DNA of 64,000 bases from Mycolicibacterium doricum (GTDB taxonomy: Bacteria > Actinomycetota > Actinomycetes > Mycobacteriales > Mycobacteriaceae): NCBI RefSeq assembly GCF_010728155.1, contig NZ_AP022605.1:2356001-2420000 (forward strand). Reading direction: 5' to 3'. Both the position numbers and the translations under genes were made by a program. Positions 9,720-17,953 of the stretch are shown here, piece after piece (position 1 is the first letter of the stretch; each line of letters opens with the position of its first letter). The notes under the pieces are model-generated. The model worked only from the letters and a program-made list of their open reading frames with translations, had not been told where the DNA came from and made no database searches.

Positions 9720-10073
9720 ATGAGCGACGGCAGCACTCCCCGATTCCTGCAGGGCCCATTCGAGTTCGAAGGCAACGGGTTGGACAAACCTATGCCGATC
9801 GACACGTCGCTCCGGTACATCGTGCCCGCTGGGTCGGTAACCCAGCCCGTGTACTTCCGCGGCGGCAATTCCAGTGACGAGATGATCACCGTCGTCCTGT
9901 TCCGCGACGGTAAACCCATGCGTTACTTCCCGATCGCCGCCAAGGGTGCCACCCACGTCGCCCTGCGGGTGGTCGAGGATCTTCTCGGCGACACGGTGCT
10001 CGAACTGTTCGTCGCCGCCCCGCCCGGCTGCCGCGGCACGGTGATCGTCGACCTCGGATTGGTGGAGGTCTAG
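9720..10073 (+). CDS. Small conserved protein of the nitrite reductase operon
   Basis: This 117-residue soluble protein has no signal peptide, membrane segment or cysteine cluster. Short hydrophobic strands alternate with turns (RYIVPAGSVTQPVYFRGGN, MITVVLFRDGKPMRYFPI), suggesting a compact beta-sandwich. An AGGAGG ribosome-binding site lies 4 nt before the ATG. The stop is only 2 nt from the nirB start, so the gene is almost certainly co-translated with nirB and likely has a role in nitrite reduction or its regulation. I do not recognise the family; a function in maturation or electron delivery would be a guess. Confidence 0.8.
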   Translation: MSDGSTPRFLQGPFEFEGNGLDKPMPIDTSLRYIVPAGSVTQPVYFRGGNSSDEMITVVLFRDGKPMRYFPIAAKGATHVALRVVEDLLGDTVLELFVAAPPGCRGTVIVDLGLVEV

Positions 10074-10075
10074 AG

Positions 10076-12547
10076 ATGGCCCGAAGGACGCTGGTGGTGG
10101 TCGGCAACGGGATGGCCGGTGTGCGCGCCATCGAAGAGATCCTGGCGCGTGGCGGTGGCGACCTGTTCCAGATCACCGTCTTCGGCGACGAACCCTACGG
10201 CAACTACAACCGTATCCTGCTGTCGAACGTGCTGGCCGGCAGCGACGATAGCTCCGAGATCTACCTGAACCCGATGGACTGGTACACCGACAACCGCATC
10301 GACCTGCGGGCCGGGGTCCGGGTGGTCAAGATCGACCGGTTCGCCCGCCTCGTGCACGCCGACGATGGCACTGTGCTGCATTACGACCATTTGATCCTCG
10401 CCACCGGCAGCCGGTCATTCTTCCCACCGATGGCGGGGCTCTGGGCGGACAACAAGACACTCACCGACGGCGTGTTCGGCTTCCGGACCCTCGACGACTG
10501 CCTCGGCATGATCCAGGAGGCCGAACACCGGACGAAGGCCGTCGTGATCGGCGGCGGCCTGCTGGGCCTGGAAGCCGCGCGCGGACTGCAGAACCGCGGC
10601 CTGACCGTCGAGGTGGTGCACGCGGGTCCGGTGCTGATGAACGCCCAACTCGACGACACCGCCGGCGCAATCCTGCGCCGTTCGGTGGAGCGGCTCGGTA
10701 TCACCGTGCACATGGACAAGCGCACCACCGAGGTGCGCACCAGCGCCGACGGAAAGCTGTGCGGCATCGTGTTCGCCGACGGCAGCGAGATCGACTGCGA
10801 CATGCTGGTCGTCGCGGCCGGCATCCGGCCCAATGTCGGCCTGGCGCAGCGAGCCGGCCTCACCGTCGAACGCGCGATTGTCGTCGACGACCACATGCGC
10901 TCGACCGACGACGACCGAATCTACGTCGTCGGCGAATGCGCGCAACACCGCGGCCAGGTCTACGGGTTGGTGGCACCCCTGTGGGAACAGGCGGGTGTGC
11001 TGGCCGCCCACCTCACCGGCACCGACCCGACTGCGGCGTACCACGGTTCCCGCACGGCGACCAAACTGAAGGTGGCCGGGGTGGACGTCGCGTCGATGGG
11101 ACTCAAGGCACCCGAACTGCCCGACGACGAATTCGTGCAGTACTCCGAGCCCAGGCATGGCGTGTACAAGACCATCGTCATCCGTGACGGAAAGCTGGTC
11201 GGCGCAACGCTGCTCGGCGACGTCAGCAAGGTGTCGTTTCTCACCCAGGCATTCGACACGGGACTGCCGCTGCCCGAGGAACGGGTGTCACTGATGTTCG
11301 ACATCGGCACCCCCGACGTCGAAGTGGGAGTGGCCGAACTCGCCGAGGACGCCCAGGTGTGCAACTGCAACGGGGTTTCGAAGGGCACGCTCGTGGATTG
11401 CGTGCGCGACGGCGTGACCTCGGTGTCGGGGGTGATGGCGAAGACGAAGGCGGGCAAGGGGTGCGGGTCCTGCAAGGAGCTCGTCGGGCAGATCGTCGAA
11501 TGGGCCGCCGGTGGCGCCGTCACCGAGGATCCGTCGACGTCCTGGTACGTGCCCGGTGTGCCGTACGACAAGCCGACGCTGATGCGTCACATTCGCGAGC
11601 TGCGACTACATTCGGTGTCCTCGGTTTTCGCCGCGCTGGCGCCGGACGGCAAGGAGGACGCGGGATCGAAGATGGCACTGGCCTCGCTGCTGGACATGAT
11701 GTGGGCGGACGAATTCGTCGACGAGCGCGACGCCCGGTTCATCAACGACCGGGTACACGCCAACATCCAGCGAGACGGCACGTTCTCAGTGGTGCCGCAG
11801 ATGAAGGGCGGCGTCACGAACCCGTGGCAGCTGCGTCGCATCGCCGACGTCGCCGACAAGTACTCGATCCCGATGATCAAACTCACCGGCGGGCAACGCG
11901 TCGACCTGCTCGGGGTGCGCAAAGAGGACCTGCCCGCGGTGTGGGCGGATCTGGACATGCCGTCGGGTTACGCGTACGGCAAGAGCTTCCGCACGGTCAA
12001 AACCTGTGTTGGCAGCGACTTCTGCCGGTTCGGCGTCGGCGACTCGACGGCGCTGGGGATCGCGATCGAGGACCGGTACAAGGGGTTGGCCAGCCCGGGA
12101 AAGATGAAGCTGGCCGTCACCGGATGCCCCCGCAACTGCGCGGAATCGCTGTGCAAGGATCTCGGTGTCGTCGCGATCGACGGCGACCGGTGGGAGATTT
12201 ACGTCGGCGGGGCAGCCGGCGCTCACGTGCGCAAGGGTGACCTACTGGCCACCGTCGGCTCCCCCGCCGAAGTGATGACGCTGACGGGGCGGTTCCTGCA
12301 GTACTACCGGGAGAACGCCAACTGGTTGGAGCGCACCTACGCGTTCGTGCCCCGCATCGGCATCGAGAAGATCCGCCAGATCGTCGTGGAGGACAGCGAG
12401 GGCATCGCCGCAGAACTCGACGCCCGGATGCAGCGCTCCGTCGACGCCTACCGCGACCCCTGGCAGGACGGCCGGGAACCGGCTACCGCGGGGCAGTTCC
12501 GGCCGTCGCTGCCGCTGCTGCCGCTGCCCCAGGTGCCGGTGCGATGA
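10076..12547 (+). CDS. nirB: Assimilatory NAD(P)H-nitrite reductase, large subunit
   Basis: This 823-residue cytoplasmic enzyme performs the six-electron reduction of nitrite to ammonium. It opens with an FAD-binding fold (VVVGNGMAGVRAIEE) and a second dinucleotide fold near residue 157 (VVIGGGLLGLEAARG). A BFD-like [2Fe-2S] domain with CNCNG and GKGCGSCKEL follows around 424-470. The sirohaem/[4Fe-4S] domain carries C644, C650, C684 and C688 (C-x5-C-x33-C-x3-C). The gene follows the small gene at 9720 by 2 nt, and its TGA overlaps an ATG that begins a short repeat-encoded leader ORF leading to nirD. It forms the holoenzyme with NirD. Confidence 0.95.
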   Translation: MARRTLVVVGNGMAGVRAIEEILARGGGDLFQITVFGDEPYGNYNRILLSNVLAGSDDSSEIYLNPMDWYTDNRIDLRAGVRVVKIDRFARLVHADDGTVLHYDHLILATGSRSFFPPMAGLWADNKTLTDGVFGFRTLDDCLGMIQEAEHRTKAVVIGGGLLGLEAARGLQNRGLTVEVVHAGPVLMNAQLDDTAGAILRRSVERLGITVHMDKRTTEVRTSADGKLCGIVFADGSEIDCDMLVVAAGIRPNVGLAQRAGLTVERAIVVDDHMRSTDDDRIYVVGECAQHRGQVYGLVAPLWEQAGVLAAHLTGTDPTAAYHGSRTATKLKVAGVDVASMGLKAPELPDDEFVQYSEPRHGVYKTIVIRDGKLVGATLLGDVSKVSFLTQAFDTGLPLPEERVSLMFDIGTPDVEVGVAELAEDAQVCNCNGVSKGTLVDCVRDGVTSVSGVMAKTKAGKGCGSCKELVGQIVEWAAGGAVTEDPSTSWYVPGVPYDKPTLMRHIRELRLHSVSSVFAALAPDGKEDAGSKMALASLLDMMWADEFVDERDARFINDRVHANIQRDGTFSVVPQMKGGVTNPWQLRRIADVADKYSIPMIKLTGGQRVDLLGVRKEDLPAVWADLDMPSGYAYGKSFRTVKTCVGSDFCRFGVGDSTALGIAIEDRYKGLASPGKMKLAVTGCPRNCAESLCKDLGVVAIDGDRWEIYVGGAAGAHVRKGDLLATVGSPAEVMTLTGRFLQYYRENANWLERTYAFVPRIGIEKIRQIVVEDSEGIAAELDARMQRSVDAYRDPWQDGREPATAGQFRPSLPLLPLPQVPVR

Positions 12548-12602
12548 GCGCCCGCGCGAAGAGCCGAGGACACCGATGAGCGCCCGCGCGAAGAGCCGAG
12601 GA
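12542..12602 (+). repeat. Direct repeat, two 29-bp copies at 32-bp spacing, between nirB and nirD
   Basis: Copies at 12542-12570 and 12574-12602 are identical. Each holds an ATG, the core GAGCGCCCGCGCGAAGAGC and a GAGGA ribosome-binding site. The array therefore duplicates a complete translation-initiation unit and leads into nirD. The same core, with two pyrimidine changes, recurs upstream of ftsZ. Confidence 0.9.
12544..12579 (+). CDS. Putative 11-residue leader ORF 1 between nirB and nirD
   Basis: The ORF encodes MSARAKSRGHR. Its ATG overlaps the nirB stop (ATGA at 12544-12547) and its own TGA overlaps the ATG of leader ORF 2. This arrangement allows ribosomes to terminate and restart. 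Expression is inferred, not shown; it may equally be a by-product of the repeat. Confidence 0.4.
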   Translation: MSARAKSRGHR

Positions 12603-12611
12603 CCCCGGTGA
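12576..12611 (+). CDS. Putative 11-residue leader ORF 2 between nirB and nirD
   Basis: The ORF encodes MSARAKSRGPR and is preceded by GAGGA (12566-12570), 5 nt from the ATG. Its TGA overlaps the nirD GTG (GTGA at 12608-12611). Together with ORF 1 it makes an unbroken chain of overlapping stops and starts from nirB to nirD. Confidence 0.4.
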   Translation: MSARAKSRGPR

Positions 12612-12916
12612 AACACGTCGAGCTCGGGTCGCTCGACGAGATCCCCGTCGGCGAGGGCCGCACGTTCACCGTCGAGGGCGACCAGATCGCGGTGTTCCGG
12701 CTGCGCGACGGGTCCCTGCGGGCCTTGGATGCAGTGTGTCCGCACCGTGGCGGACCGCTGGCCGACGGGTTGGCCGACGAGCGGGTCGTGGTGTGCCCGC
12801 TGCACGGCCAAACGTTCGACCTGTGCAGCGGTGCGGAGACGGGCGGCGCGGATGTCTCGGTACGCAGCTACGCCGTCGCCGCGGTCGACGGGGTGATCCG
12901 GCTCAGCCGATCTTGA
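12608..12916 (+). CDS. nirD: Nitrite reductase small subunit, Rieske-type
   Basis: This 102-residue protein is the small subunit of the NAD(P)H-nitrite reductase. It has a full Rieske ligand set, C44-x-H46 and C63-x2-H66, in the contexts CPHRGGP and CPLHGQTF, so it can bind a [2Fe-2S] cluster; many enterobacterial NirD proteins lack these ligands. The GTG start at 12608 is preceded by GAGGA 5 nt upstream and overlaps the stop of a short leader ORF, so expression probably depends on translation coming from nirB. No other in-frame start is better placed. Confidence 0.92.
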   Translation: MKHVELGSLDEIPVGEGRTFTVEGDQIAVFRLRDGSLRALDAVCPHRGGPLADGLADERVVVCPLHGQTFDLCSGAETGGADVSVRSYAVAAVDGVIRLSRS

Positions 12917-13011
12917 CCGCATCGATTCGTTACCGGGTTTGTGGCGCATCGTGACCGCGAATTGCCGTCGATTTCGCCGTGGTGGGTCGGCGTTTGGCGC
13001 ACCATTTACCT

Positions 13012-13695
13012 ATGCGCCAATCAAGGGCCCTCGTTGTTGTCGCAGCCATCTGTCTTCTGGTCACCGGATGCACCCAGACGGTCAGCGCCGAGTCCGCCAC
13101 GACAACCCGATCGATGATCCCGCGTCCACTTGTCGAGCGCGAGCTCCCAGGACTGCTGCTGGCTCCCGAAGAGGCGTCCGCGGTGATGGGGACCACTGGT
13201 ATGGCGGTCACCTTGACCGAGAACGCGATGGAGGACAACAGCGCGATCATGGAGCCGCGCGAGTGTCTAGCCATCGACGCCGCCGCGGAGGCCCTCGTCT
13301 ACGAGGGCAGCGGCTACTGGGCCGAGCGCGGAGTGAGCATGAACAACGGTGACGATTTCACCCGCTACCTCAAGCAGGCGGTGGTGCTGTTCCCGTACCG
13401 GGAGAAGGCCGCCGCCTTCTTCGAGGCGTCCGTCGGCCAGTGGCCGGCGTGCCGCCAGTACACCCACACGCAGAGCGGATCGGTATGGGACGTGCAGAAG
13501 ATCGTCAACCGGGACCACATTCTGAGCACCACCGCCATGATGCAGGAGGCCAAGGCGCCGGGCTGGGGCTGCGGACGCGCGCTGGCGCTACGCAACAACA
13601 TCATCGTCGACGTCAACACGTGCAGTGCCGACCCGGCCGACTCGGCGGTGCGGGTGGCCGCTCAGATCGGCGAGAACGTGCTCGCTCAGTGGTAG
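13012..13695 (+). CDS. Lipoprotein with PknH-like extracellular sensor domain
   Basis: This 227-residue protein has a lipoprotein signal peptide ending in LLVTGC, with the lipidated cysteine at residue 20. The mature part resembles the PknH extracellular sensor-like family of mycobacterial lipoproteins (LpqQ/LprH type): it starts with a LLLAPEEASAVMG segment, has a central SVGQWPACRQYT region and an AxGWGCGRALALRNN strand, and contains paired cysteines that may form disulfides. The ATG at 13012 is preferred over an in-frame GTG/ATG 33 bp upstream because it places the signal peptide at the N-terminus. The ligand is unknown. It is a single-gene unit after nirD. Confidence 0.8.
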   Translation: MRQSRALVVVAAICLLVTGCTQTVSAESATTTRSMIPRPLVERELPGLLLAPEEASAVMGTTGMAVTLTENAMEDNSAIMEPRECLAIDAAAEALVYEGSGYWAERGVSMNNGDDFTRYLKQAVVLFPYREKAAAFFEASVGQWPACRQYTHTQSGSVWDVQKIVNRDHILSTTAMMQEAKAPGWGCGRALALRNNIIVDVNTCSADPADSAVRVAAQIGENVLAQW

Positions 13696-13849
13696 CAAGC
13701 GCGATCAACACGTGCTACCGGCTCAGCGACTGACACCCGGCGCTTCATCCGGGTGGATGTGACTCCGGGCCACCGAACGGGCTGCCGAACGTGGCGCACG
13801 GCCCCAACAGATCGGGACAAGGACTTCGTCGCTATGCACTCGCCGTCGA

Positions 13850-14270
13850 CCCCGAGGTTCTGCGCGGCACAGTACTGGCGATGAAGCCACGCACGTGCCG
13901 GTAGAGGTCGGTGGTCGTTGCGGTCGAGAGCCTCGCGGCGAGGTCGTACATGTTCATCGAGGTGCCGCGTCGCGTTCGGGCGCCTCCGGATCGCCGATCA
14001 CGCCGAACCTCTGGTGGTGTGACCCACCGATCTGGACCCGCTGATCGACCAACACCTCGAGGCCGTCCCGCAACGTCTGCTCCGGGTCGCCACGCCAGTC
14101 GGTGAAGAAGGGTGGTCACCCAGTCGCGGGGCCTCGACCTCGGTTGGCCAGGGCGTCGAAAGTAGGTCGCGCCGTGGCTCAGTGGTTGCATCGGGTTGCC
14201 TTCGCAGTACACCGGCAGATCCGATGACGGGTTGCCGCGTTCGTCAGCTCGCGCACCGGTACGGACCCGC
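13850..14270 (-). pseudogene. Remnant of a phospholipase D-like gene
   Basis: Minus-strand fragments in different frames resemble an actinobacterial phospholipase D-like protein: a piece with ADERGNPSSDLP and PLSHGATYF (about 14200-14260), then FFTDWRGDPEQTLRDG joined directly to LEVLVDQRVQIGGSHHQRFG (13954-14109). In intact relatives the last two parts are separated by a long stretch with the first catalytic motif, so an internal deletion and at least one frameshift have destroyed the gene. The 5' end runs into the divergent serine hydrolase remnant. No other gene is visible in 13696-14284. Confidence 0.5.
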
Positions 14271-15344
14271 GCGCCGAGGCCGTCATGCAGATCGTTGGCG
14301 ACACGATCGCCGACACCCATCTGCAGGCGGTGATCGTGCGGGTCACCGAGAACGGCAACGAGATCGTCACCCGCGCCGTCGGCGAATCGATGACCGGATT
14401 GGACGCCAACGCCGACATGCATTTCCGTAACGGCGCGGTGGCGATCTCCTACGTCGCGACGCTGCTGCTGCTCTCCGAAGACGGCACGGTGAGCCTCGAC
14501 GACCGGCTCTCACGATGGCTGCCCGACGTGCCGCAATCCGACCGCGTGACGCTCGGCCAACTGGCACAGATGACGTCGGGCTACCACGACTACGTCCTCG
14601 CCAACGACGCGTTCGTCGACGCGGCGTATGCCGACCCGTTCCGGGGCCTACACGACAGACGACCTGCTCGACTTCGCGGTGCACAAGCCGTTGCAGTACG
14701 AACCGGGCACCAATTGGAGCTACGCCCACACCAACTACGTCCTACTCGGGCTGGCGCTGGAGAAGGCCACCGGCCGCCCATGGCCGACCTGCTGAGCCAG
14801 AGAGTCCTCCAGCCGCTCGGACTGACCGACACCCGCGCCTCGTTGACCGCGGAGATCCCCGAACCGGCGTTACACGCCTTCACCTCCGAACGTCGCCAGG
14901 AGCTCGGCATTCCTTCAGGGACGACATTCTACGAGGAGTCGACGTACTGGAATCCGTCGTGGACCATCACGCACGGCGCCATCCAGACCGCGACCATCAA
15001 CGATCTGGAGGCCACCGCCGTCGGCATCGGATCCGGCAAGCTGCTTTCACCGGAGTCCTACCGCCGCATGGTGGCCACCGACCTGCGGGGTCGCACCCGC
15101 ACCCAGACCGGGTGCCCCACCTGCGCGCCGATGACCGACCGATACACCTACGGCCTCGGCATCGTGATCTCCGGGAACTGGCTGCTGCAGAACCCGATGT
15201 TGTCCGGGTACGGGGCTGTCGAGGCGTATCTACCCGGGCGCGGCCTCGCGATCGCCGTCGCCGTCACCTTCGCCCCCGAGGCATTCGACGCCCAAGGCGA
15301 CTACACCAACGGCGCCCAGACGCTGTTCTCACGTTTGACGTTCC

Positions 15345-15368
15345 TCCCCACGGCTGAAAGTCGGGGGA
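15345..15368. repeat. Right-end subterminal hairpin of the IS element
   Basis: TCCCC and GGGGA arms enclose ACGGCTGAAAGTCG. It lies just outside the tnpB stop and near the cleavage tetranucleotide, as in IS200/IS605 right ends. In active TnpB elements this end also forms the 3' part of the guide RNA scaffold. Confidence 0.65.
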
Positions 15369-15378
15369 TTCCAACCTG

Positions 15379-16627
15379 TTAGACGGGTTGGAGCAGTAAT
15401 TCCTCGCGGTTTCCTGCTGGTTCCTGCGTCGACGTCACCGCAACACCCGCAGGCGCTGTGGTTTCTCGGCAGGCGGTGACCGCAAGCCCTGCGGCCAATA
15501 CATTCTTGGCGGCGTTCACATCAGCGTGTACGGGCCCGTGCGGGCAGTTTGTGCACCGAAACACCGCTTGGCTCTCACGGGACTTCGGGTCAACATGCCC
15601 ACACACCGGACACCGTTGCGACGTGAAGGCCGCCGGAACCTTGATCACCTGTGTCCCGGCATAACGCGACACAGACATCAACGCTTGCTCGAACCGAATA
15701 CCATCCTTTCCCCAGTACAGCCCGATTCAAACCTGATTTACTCGACGCGCCGTTCGGCAGGAACGCCCCGGCGTTGGCGGGATCTTCGACCCGAGCAGCA
15801 CGGCGCGTCATGTTGCGGGTCTTGAGATCTTCGAGCACCACGACTGCGTTCGACTGGGCCAGGCGGTGCGCGGTCTGGACGCAGAAATCCTGGCGGCGGT
15901 GCCGCTCAGTGGCCCGCAACTTCGCCAGAGCCCGCCGGGTCTTGGTGCGGTTTGCCGACCCCTTGGCCGCGCGGGACAGCCTGCGTTGCAGCGCTACCAG
16001 GCGGCGGCGTTCACCGGTCGTGACGAACTCCCGGTCAGCCAGCTCACCGTCGCTGGTGGCCACCACCACACCACGATCCACCCCCACCGCGGTCCCCGGG
16101 GCGGCGTGCTCTGCCGGGGCCGCGATCCCGTCGTCGACGAGCAACGACACGAACCAGTGCGCACCGCCCCACGACAGGGTGGCCGAGCAGACGGTTTCCC
16201 CCTGCAGGCTGCGTGACGCCCGGAATTTCACCCACCCAAGCTTGGGCAGCTTCACCCGCGCATGTTTGCAGCTGAGCTTCTCCACCACCACCTTGTTGCC
16301 CTCGGGGAACCGGAACGACGGCGCCCACCGCCGACCCGAACGCCAATGCACCCGAAACGTCCCCTGCTCACGGCACGCCTTATCCAGATCCATCAGCGTC
16401 TGCTGCAGGCAGTGCCCCGAAACGTCTCTGAGCCACGAATGCTCAGTCTTGGCTTCGGCCAACTCTTTGGCCTGGGACCCGTAGTTCATCCACGCCCCGC
16501 GCCGGCGGTATTCACCGCGCTGCTCCAACCCGGTGTTCCACACCGCCCGACACACTGCCCCGATCTGCTCGGCGAACACCGCCCGCGCGTCGGTGAACTC
16601 CACCCGAAACCGCCGCCCCGTCACCAC
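15379..16627 (-). pseudogene. tnpB: TnpB RNA-guided nuclease, frameshifted
   Basis: TnpB of IS200/IS605 elements is a RuvC-like, RNA-guided nuclease that cuts the empty donor site. The first catalytic Asp is in GVDRGVVVATSDG and the Glu in VVVLEDLKT, both in the main frame from the GTG at 16627. After GLNRAVLGKGWYS the frame is lost near 15692-15696 because of one extra G. Removing it restores FEQALMSVSRYAGTQV and the C-terminal part with the zinc finger (CPVC, CTNC) and the last catalytic Asp (HADVNAAKNVLAAG), which stays open to 15379. As it stands the product lacks the zinc ribbon and third acidic residue. The start is 4 nt after the tnpA stop. Confidence 0.87.
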
Positions 16628-16631
16628 GATC

Positions 16632-17060
16632 TCAACGATCCTTCTGCGACTCGACGTAGCGGTTGATCACCGACAACGGTGCCCCACCCACCGTCGCCAC
16701 GAAATACGAATTCGTCCACAATGTCGGCAACCGCGATTTCAGCCACGAGAACTCCTGCCGCAGCAACCGCGAGGACCTGCCCTTGATCGCCTTCACCAGC
16801 TTGTGAACCCCCAACTGCGGGTCGACCTCCACCAGCAAATGCACGTGCTCAGGCATGGTCTCCATCTCGATCAACCATGCCCCCTTCTCCTCGATCACCT
16901 CGACGATGATGTCCTTGAGCCGCTGCTCCATCCGCCCGCCGATCACCTTGCGTCTGTATTTCGGGCACCAGACAACGTGATAGGCGCACCCGAACGCGAT
17001 ATTCGCGTTCGTCCGCAACGTAACACCCACACCCGACAACATTAGACAGCGATCAACCAT
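16632..17060 (-). CDS. tnpA: IS200-type Y1 transposase
   Basis: This protein of at most 142 residues is a HUH-type single-strand transposase that moves the element by cutting and joining its ends via a 5'-phosphotyrosine. It contains CAYHVVWCPKYRRKV, the metal-binding HVH in PEHVHLLV, and the catalytic tyrosine in NRYVESQ near the C-terminus. Translation may begin a few codons inside the ORF, at MLSGVGV. It looks intact and could mobilise this copy or related ones. Confidence 0.9.
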   Translation of the reverse strand: MVDRCLMLSGVGVTLRTNANIAFGCAYHVVWCPKYRRKVIGGRMEQRLKDIIVEVIEEKGAWLIEMETMPEHVHLLVEVDPQLGVHKLVKAIKGRSSRLLRQEFSWLKSRLPTLWTNSYFVATVGGAPLSVINRYVESQKDR

Positions 17061-17127
17061 CTAATGTTTCAACACGCCGCAACCGTACCCGCGCAGTGGC
17101 CACCCAAAGCACGAACTTGACGCGCTC

Positions 17128-17151
17128 ACCCCCATACCTGAAAGCAGGGGT
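17128..17151. repeat. Left-end subterminal hairpin of the IS element
   Basis: ACCCC and GGGGT arms flank a short, partly paired middle (CATACCTGAAAGCA). It lies upstream of tnpA and mirrors the right-end hairpin, sharing the CTGAAAG core. Confidence 0.6.
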
Positions 17152-17230
17152 CCGCCGCGCTACCTACTTTCGATCGTCGCCGAACTGGCACCGGACGACG
17201 CCCCGCCGGTGCCGCGGTGATAATGGCCGG

Positions 17231-17953
17231 GTGACACGCCGAGTCCTGTTCCTCCACAACGACCCCGTCGCCACCGAAGCGCTGCTCGCCGACGCGTTCA
17301 CCGACGCCGGATTCCACATCGAGACCTTCACCGTGGTGCCCCCGGAGCGGGCTGCGGACCCCGCCCTCGACGTGGTGTTCCCCGACCCGATCGGCTACGA
17401 CGTCATCGTGCCGCTCGGTGCTCGGTGGCCGGTCTACGACGACGCGCTGCGCCGCACCTGGGTCGGCGCCGAGATGACGATGCTCCGCCAGGCCGCCGGC
17501 GCCGGCGTCGCACTGCTCGGCGTGTGCTTCGGCGGGCAGATCATCGCCCAGGCGTTCGGCGGCACCGTCGGGCGCTCGCCGGCACCGGAGATCGGGTGGT
17601 ACGACATCACGACCGACCGACCGGACCTCGTCTCGACGGGCCCGTGGTTCCAGTGGCATTTCGACCGGTGGACGGTGCCGCCGGGGGCAGTGGAGATCGC
17701 CAGGACAGCGGACTCGTCTCAGGCGTTCCTGCTCGACCGTAGCCTCGCGCTGCAGTTTCACCCCGAAATCGACCACGCTCTGCTGACCGAGTGGCTGGCC
17801 GACGACCGCGACGGCGAGGCCCCCGGCCGCAGTCTCGATCACGATGAACTGCTCTCCCGCACAAGGGAAATGGAGGGCGCCGCGGCCAGCCGGGTTCGCG
17901 TGCTCGTCAATGCGTTCCTCTCCTGTGTCGCGTCGGCGCCATGTCCGAGCTGA
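17231..17953 (+). CDS. Class I glutamine amidotransferase-like protein
   Basis: This 240-residue protein has the class I glutamine amidotransferase fold. The nucleophile is C99 in GVCFGGQ, and H177 with E179 in FHPEID complete the triad. Free-standing domains of this kind hydrolyse glutamine or act as gamma-glutamyl hydrolases of amines or peptides; the substrate is unknown. The GTG at 17231 is chosen because upstream codons run through the end of the disrupted hydrolase and into the IS element. It starts 11 nt after the restored hydrolase stop. Its last 30 or so residues overlap the decayed end of the convergent epimerase pseudogene. Confidence 0.85.
   Translation: MTRRVLFLHNDPVATEALLADAFTDAGFHIETFTVVPPERAADPALDVVFPDPIGYDVIVPLGARWPVYDDALRRTWVGAEMTMLRQAAGAGVALLGVCFGGQIIAQAFGGTVGRSPAPEIGWYDITTDRPDLVSTGPWFQWHFDRWTVPPGAVEIARTADSSQAFLLDRSLALQFHPEIDHALLTEWLADDRDGEAPGRSLDHDELLSRTREMEGAAASRVRVLVNAFLSCVASAPCPS

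Larger units (their letters stand above)
15335..17166 (-). mobile_element. IS200/IS605-family insertion sequence (tnpA + tnpB)
   Basis: This 1832-bp element carries a Y1 transposase gene followed by tnpB, both on the minus strand. The borders were deduced by restoring the interrupted hydrolase frame. The right end finishes in TCAA (15338 to 15335), the cleavage tetranucleotide known for IS608-like elements. The left end begins at 17166, next to host sequence ending in GAAAG on the minus strand. No target duplication is seen, as expected for single-strand transposition. Imperfect hairpins flank both ends. The tnpB frame is broken, while tnpA looks intact. Confidence 0.88.
14285..17220 (+). pseudogene. 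Serine hydrolase (beta-lactamase-fold), frameshifted and split by an IS element
   Basis: The coding pieces are 14285-15334 and 17167-17220, separated by an IS200/IS605 element. Joined at the insertion point the frame continues as TLFSR plus LSIVAELAPDDAPPVPR and a stop. Within the first piece the frame shifts near 14643-14648 (GGGG run) and returns near 14781 (TGGCC where TGGGCC is expected), so residues from AYTTDDLLDFAV to LEKATGRPW lie in another frame. The fold matches class C beta-lactamase/DD-peptidase-like proteins (GQLAQMTSGYHDY, YAHTNYVLLGLALE, TYGLGI). The site of the SxxK nucleophile reads GAVAIS, so it was probably non-catalytic even when intact. The 5' end and any signal peptide are not recognisable upstream. 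Confidence 0.8.

Noticed and set aside
13832..14422. Intact 196-residue minus-strand gene
   Set aside because: Only parts of the frame resemble a phospholipase D-like protein, and matching parts lie in other frames, so it is a remnant.
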